Source: Soonwooa buanensis
Lineage (GTDB): Bacteria > Bacteroidota > Bacteroidia > Flavobacteriales > Weeksellaceae
Length of the DNA: 64,000 nt
Assembly: GCF_900167905.1 (NCBI RefSeq)
Contig: NZ_FUYZ01000008.1
Coordinates: forward strand, 1 to 64,000
Reading direction: 5' to 3'
Shown here: piece after piece, positions 61,262-64,000 of the stretch
Layout of the letters: the number at the start of each line of letters is the position of its first letter
Numbering within the stretch: the stretch's first letter is position 1
The notes under the pieces: model-generated
The model's database searches: none
Told to the model about the DNA's origin: nothing
What the model saw: only the letters and a program-made list of their open reading frames with translations
Program-made: the position numbers and the translations under genes

Positions 61262-62015
61262 AACTTAATTTTTTAATCGGTTTATGTTTTTTGATTAAAT
61301 AAATATAGTAAATGATCACCAATAAACAGACAATCTGAATCGTGCTTATATTTAATAATACATCATATTTCGGTTTTAAAAAGTCTAGCAAAAAGCGAAA
61401 AGAAAAATAACTTAACATAAAAACTTGAAACAGAAATCCTGATTTATAAGAATAATTTCGCTCCAAATATTTAATGAAAATAAATAAAAGTAGCAGAAAA
61501 AACATTTCATACAAAGCAACTGGATGACGCAAATAGTCATCTCCTAAATGCATTCCGAAAATCGATTGTGTCGGAAGTCCATAAGTTTCTTCATAAACGC
61601 CTGTAAAAAAGCAACCAATCCTTCCGATAAACATCGCAACAATTAATGGGTAAACCATTCGATCGCCTGTACTTTCTTTTTTACCAATGATTTTTTTCAT
61701 TAATTCAACACCGATTAATCCACCAGCTAAACCGCCAACAATAGTGTTATTTAACCAAATATAAGCTAAAGTATTTGGGGCTTTCATTAAGTTCAATGGT
61801 CTTTCTAAAGAGCCAATAACGTGCGAACCAACTAAGGCTCCAAAAGTTGCAGCAATGACAATTAAAAGCGAATTAACACTACTGAATTTTTCGGTGTCTT
61901 TACGTTTTAGCCAAGTATAATAGCGCATCGCAACAAAAATCCCTAGCGACTCTGTAATGGGATGCAGCAAAATATCTTTTCCGAAAAGATGAAGCGTAAC
62001 GGGAAAATCTATCAT
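61248..62015 (-). CDS. Lgt-like membrane protein (prolipoprotein diacylglyceryl transferase family)
   Basis: This 255-aa protein has seven or so membrane helices and the Lgt-type signature FIGRIGCFFTGVYEETYGLPT, then DDYLRHPVALYEMFFLLLLF. True Lgt attaches diacylglycerol to prolipoprotein cysteines. Here the functional HGG motif after the third helix reads NNTIVGGLAGG, without the His found in E. coli Lgt, and GRIGNF is GRIGCF. So it is probably a paralogue with another job. It opens the trio with the 77-aa protein and the radical SAM enzyme. Confidence 0.8.
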   Translation of the reverse strand: MIDFPVTLHLFGKDILLHPITESLGIFVAMRYYTWLKRKDTEKFSSVNSLLIVIAATFGALVGSHVIGSLERPLNLMKAPNTLAYIWLNNTIVGGLAGGLIGVELMKKIIGKKESTGDRMVYPLIVAMFIGRIGCFFTGVYEETYGLPTQSIFGMHLGDDYLRHPVALYEMFFLLLLFIFIKYLERNYSYKSGFLFQVFMLSYFSFRFLLDFLKPKYDVLLNISTIQIVCLLVIIYYIYLIKKHKPIKKLSYEIS

Positions 62016-62032
62016 AAAATGAAGATAAAAAA

Positions 62033-62050
62033 AGCAGCCCGAAAGCTGCT
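62033..62050 (-). terminator. Terminator of fabG
   Basis: On the minus strand the stem AGCAGC/GCTGCT is followed by a run of seven Ts. Confidence 0.8.
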
Positions 62051-62071
62051 AAATATTGTAAAAAATCTTGA

Positions 62072-62815
62072 CTAAGTCAACATTCCGCCATCAACGTTAA
62101 TCACTTGTCCAGTGATATAACCTGACATATCACTTCCCAAGAATACGCAAGCATTTGCCACATCTTCTGGCTGTCCGCCACGCTTCAAAGGGATTGCTTC
62201 TCTCCAGCCCTTAACCGTATTTTCGTCAAGAACAGCAGTCATTTCAGTTTCAATGAAACCTGGCGCAATCACGTTGCAACGGATGTTACGAGAACCTAAC
62301 TCCAAAGCCACAGATTTAGAAAAACCGATAACGCCAGCTTTAGAAGCTGCGTAGTTTGCTTGACCAGCATTTCCTTTAACACCAACCACCGAAGACATAT
62401 TGATGATAGAACCCGACTTAGCTTTCATCATCGGTTTGATCACCGCTTTTGTAAGGTTAAATACAGAATCCAAATTCACTTTGATAATCGTATCCCAATC
62501 GTCTTTTGACATTCTCAACATCAAATTATCTTTGGTAATTCCTGCGTTATTAATCAAGATATCAATTTGTCCAAACTCTGCCATAACATCGTCTACCAAC
62601 TTTTGTGCAGCATCAAAATCAGATGCATCAGATTGGTAAGATTTAACTGTTGTAATTTTAGAAAGCTCCTCTTCCAAAGCTTTTGCCTTGTCAACAGATC
62701 CTGCATAAGTGAAAGCCACCTTTGCGCCTTGCGCTGCAAAAACTTCGGCAATTCCTTTTCCGATTCCTCTTGTTGCACCTGTAATTAAGGCAACTTTTCC
62801 TTCTAATAGTTTCAT
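62072..62815 (-). CDS. fabG: 3-oxoacyl-ACP reductase
   Basis: This 247-aa SDR enzyme reduces beta-ketoacyl-ACP in fatty-acid elongation. It has TGATRGIGKGIA, NNAGITKDNLMLRMSKDDWD (the FabG-specific stretch), NMSSVVGVKGNAGQANYAASKAGVIGFSKS with Tyr and Lys of the active site, NVIAPGFIETEMT and the C-terminal YITGQVINVDGGM. All are close to the E. coli FabG consensus, so the symbol is justified. Monocistronic. Confidence 0.95.
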   Translation of the reverse strand: MKLLEGKVALITGATRGIGKGIAEVFAAQGAKVAFTYAGSVDKAKALEEELSKITTVKSYQSDASDFDAAQKLVDDVMAEFGQIDILINNAGITKDNLMLRMSKDDWDTIIKVNLDSVFNLTKAVIKPMMKAKSGSIINMSSVVGVKGNAGQANYAASKAGVIGFSKSVALELGSRNIRCNVIAPGFIETEMTAVLDENTVKGWREAIPLKRGGQPEDVANACVFLGSDMSGYITGQVINVDGGMLT

Positions 62816-62896
62816 ATATAGTTTATTCTTTTTCTATTTTCAAATGTAGCGAATAATATTTTTATTGAATTTGAATCAATTTAAAAACACCAAATT

Positions 62897-63571
62897 TTAG
62901 ACAACATTATTCACAATCAATACAATTTCTCCTTTTAAAGTTTTGCTTTTGGAGAATTCAATTAACTCGTTGATTGTACCACGTTTAGTTTCTTCAAACT
63001 TTTTGGAAATCTCGCGACTAAGACTTGCCTTAGTTTCTTCACCGAAAAATTCTTTTATCTGCTCCAAAGTTGTATTAATCTTATGCGGACTTTCATAAAG
63101 AATGATGGTTTTCTTCTCTTCAGCAAGTTGTTTTAATTTGGTTTGACGACCTTTTTTCTGTGGTAAAAATCCCGCAAAATAAAAATCATGATTCGGTAAA
63201 CCAGAAACAACCAAAGCCGGAACAAAGGCTGTTGCACCTGGCAAACAAATCATTTCGATATCGTTATCTGCGCCCGCTTTTGCCAACAAATAACCAGGAT
63301 CCGAAATTCCTGGCGTTCCCGCGTCGGTAATAATTGCAATATTTTGTCCATTTTGCAAATCCTGAATAACCTTTTCCGTAGCTTGATGCTCGTTGTGCAA
63401 ATGATAAGATTTCAAAGGTTTAGCTATTTCATAATGCTTGAGTAAAACGCCAGAAGTTCTGGTATCTTCACACAAAATATAATCGACTTCTTTTAGAACT
63501 TTAATCGATCGAAAAGTTATGTCCTCCAAATTCCCAACAGGCGTCGGAACAAAGTATAAAATGCCTGACAT
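62897..63571 (-). CDS. rsmI: 16S rRNA 2'-O-ribose methyltransferase RsmI
   Basis: This 224-aa protein belongs to the tetrapyrrole methylase fold and methylates C1402 of 16S rRNA. It has YFVPTPVGNLEDITFRSIKVLKEVDYILCEDTRTSGVLLKHY, ITDAGTPGISDPGYLL and LPGATAFVPALVVSGLP, then FAGFLPQKKGRQ and YESPHKI. It starts where the upstream gene stops (1-base overlap). Confidence 0.95.
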   Translation of the reverse strand: MSGILYFVPTPVGNLEDITFRSIKVLKEVDYILCEDTRTSGVLLKHYEIAKPLKSYHLHNEHQATEKVIQDLQNGQNIAIITDAGTPGISDPGYLLAKAGADNDIEMICLPGATAFVPALVVSGLPNHDFYFAGFLPQKKGRQTKLKQLAEEKKTIILYESPHKINTTLEQIKEFFGEETKASLSREISKKFEETKRGTINELIEFSKSKTLKGEIVLIVNNVV

Positions 63572-64000
63572 TACAAAAATCTATTTTCTACCAAAGTCCA
63601 AAGACGTTGTGCGTAACTATCAGCTTTTTCCCAATTTCTGTGGTAATACAAATCGCTCAAAAATTCTTTAGCATCGTCAATATTATCAAATTCATTCAAC
63701 TTATGAACAACTTGATTCAACTCAACTTGACTATTTTTAAACAAGTGTTGTGTAAAGGCAATTTTATCATTTAAATCCAAACGGAATTCTGGTTTTGGTT
63801 TTGGCGCCTCCATATAATCGGTCGGCATATTGCTCTTACCAAGACTTCCAATTTCCTTCGGCTCAGAAATAGGTTCGGAAGTTTGAACTCTTTCTAAAGG
63901 ATCATCATCAAACAAAGTTTTGTGAATACCTTTAATGTTAGATAATTTAATTTTTTTAGAATTTTGGTTGTCATCAGCATTTGATTTTTCAGTATCAAAC
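63571..64000 (-). CDS. Cytoplasmic protein of unknown function, 5' end outside the window
   Basis: The frame is open from the right edge to the stop at 63571, giving about 142 visible residues. An internal TTG at 63915 has been taken as a start by frame-finding, but the frame continues upstream (FDTEKSNADDNQ). The N-terminal part is disordered and acidic. The C-terminal 90 residues form a helical domain (LDLNDKIAFTQHLFKNSQVELNQVVHKLNEF ... FLSDLYYHRNWEKADSYAQRLWTLVENRFL). This resembles the tail of a conserved Flavobacteriia protein next to rsmI. No function known. Confidence 0.75.
   Translation of the reverse strand, partial: FDTEKSNADDNQNSKKIKLSNIKGIHKTLFDDDPLERVQTSEPISEPKEIGSLGKSNMPTDYMEAPKPKPEFRLDLNDKIAFTQHLFKNSQVELNQVVHKLNEFDNIDDAKEFLSDLYYHRNWEKADSYAQRLWTLVENRFL

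Overview
The window reads as a chromosome segment of a low-GC Bacteroidota of the Flavobacteriia, most likely Chryseobacterium-like (Weeksellaceae). Support: two proteins with type IX secretion (T9SS) type A sorting tails, a type III glutamine synthetase, many promoter matches to the Bacteroidota -7 element TAnnTTTG, the Flavobacteriia-wide conserved 555-aa protein at 5710, and two copies of a structured intergenic repeat resembling the Flavo-1 RNA family. No species can be named from sequence alone.

Layout. 1-405: truncated IS3-type element that appears to have cut an alpha/beta-hydrolase gene. 0.5-10 kb: APH-fold sugar kinase, NlpC/P60 lipoprotein, GNAT, glnN, conserved 555-aa protein, an outer-membrane pair and mnmA. 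10-14.1 kb: a minus-strand LytTR two-component operon carrying four 2TM domains (three free-standing, one fused to the kinase) and a membrane methyltransferase. 14.3-33.4 kb: housekeeping, including a sulfur cluster (persulfide dioxygenase-like MBL-rhodanese, rhodanese, thioredoxin), Gre-like factor, HerA-like ATPase, exonuclease/GIY-YIG-like protein, lysA, tsaB, PQQ-type sugar dehydrogenase, a T9SS cargo and uvrB.

33.65-42.55 kb: an 8.9-kb integrative island between two identical tRNA-Asn(GTT) genes that sit inside a 79-bp direct repeat (attL/attR). It carries three different serine recombinases, a ParB-like protein, an HTH protein, a DUF488 protein, a MerR-like regulator with paired operators, a membrane-anchored protein of unknown function and a 58-aa ORF overlapping the integrase start. 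The integrase's last codons are written in the antisense of the tRNA. The most interesting feature is a pair of long structured elements (36280-36412 and 37421-37557). They share closing sequences and architecture, but their stems are different sequences that still pair, and each ends in a strand that can form a pseudoknot with its apical stem. Each lies just upstream of an island gene. I recognise no family for them.

42.6-64 kb: rseP, outer-membrane proteins, menD and a pabB/pabC-like pair (chorismate use), two related membrane proteins, an AI-2E family permease, a TPR/LuxR-type regulator followed by a T9SS cargo, a tail-specific protease, surE, a nucleosidase, a Crp/Fnr regulator, a trio made of an Lgt-like protein, a 77-aa membrane protein and a Tes/MJ0619-like radical SAM enzyme, then fabG, rsmI and a gene cut by the right edge.

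All coordinates come from reading the sequence. Family names are from recognition of motifs, without database searches.
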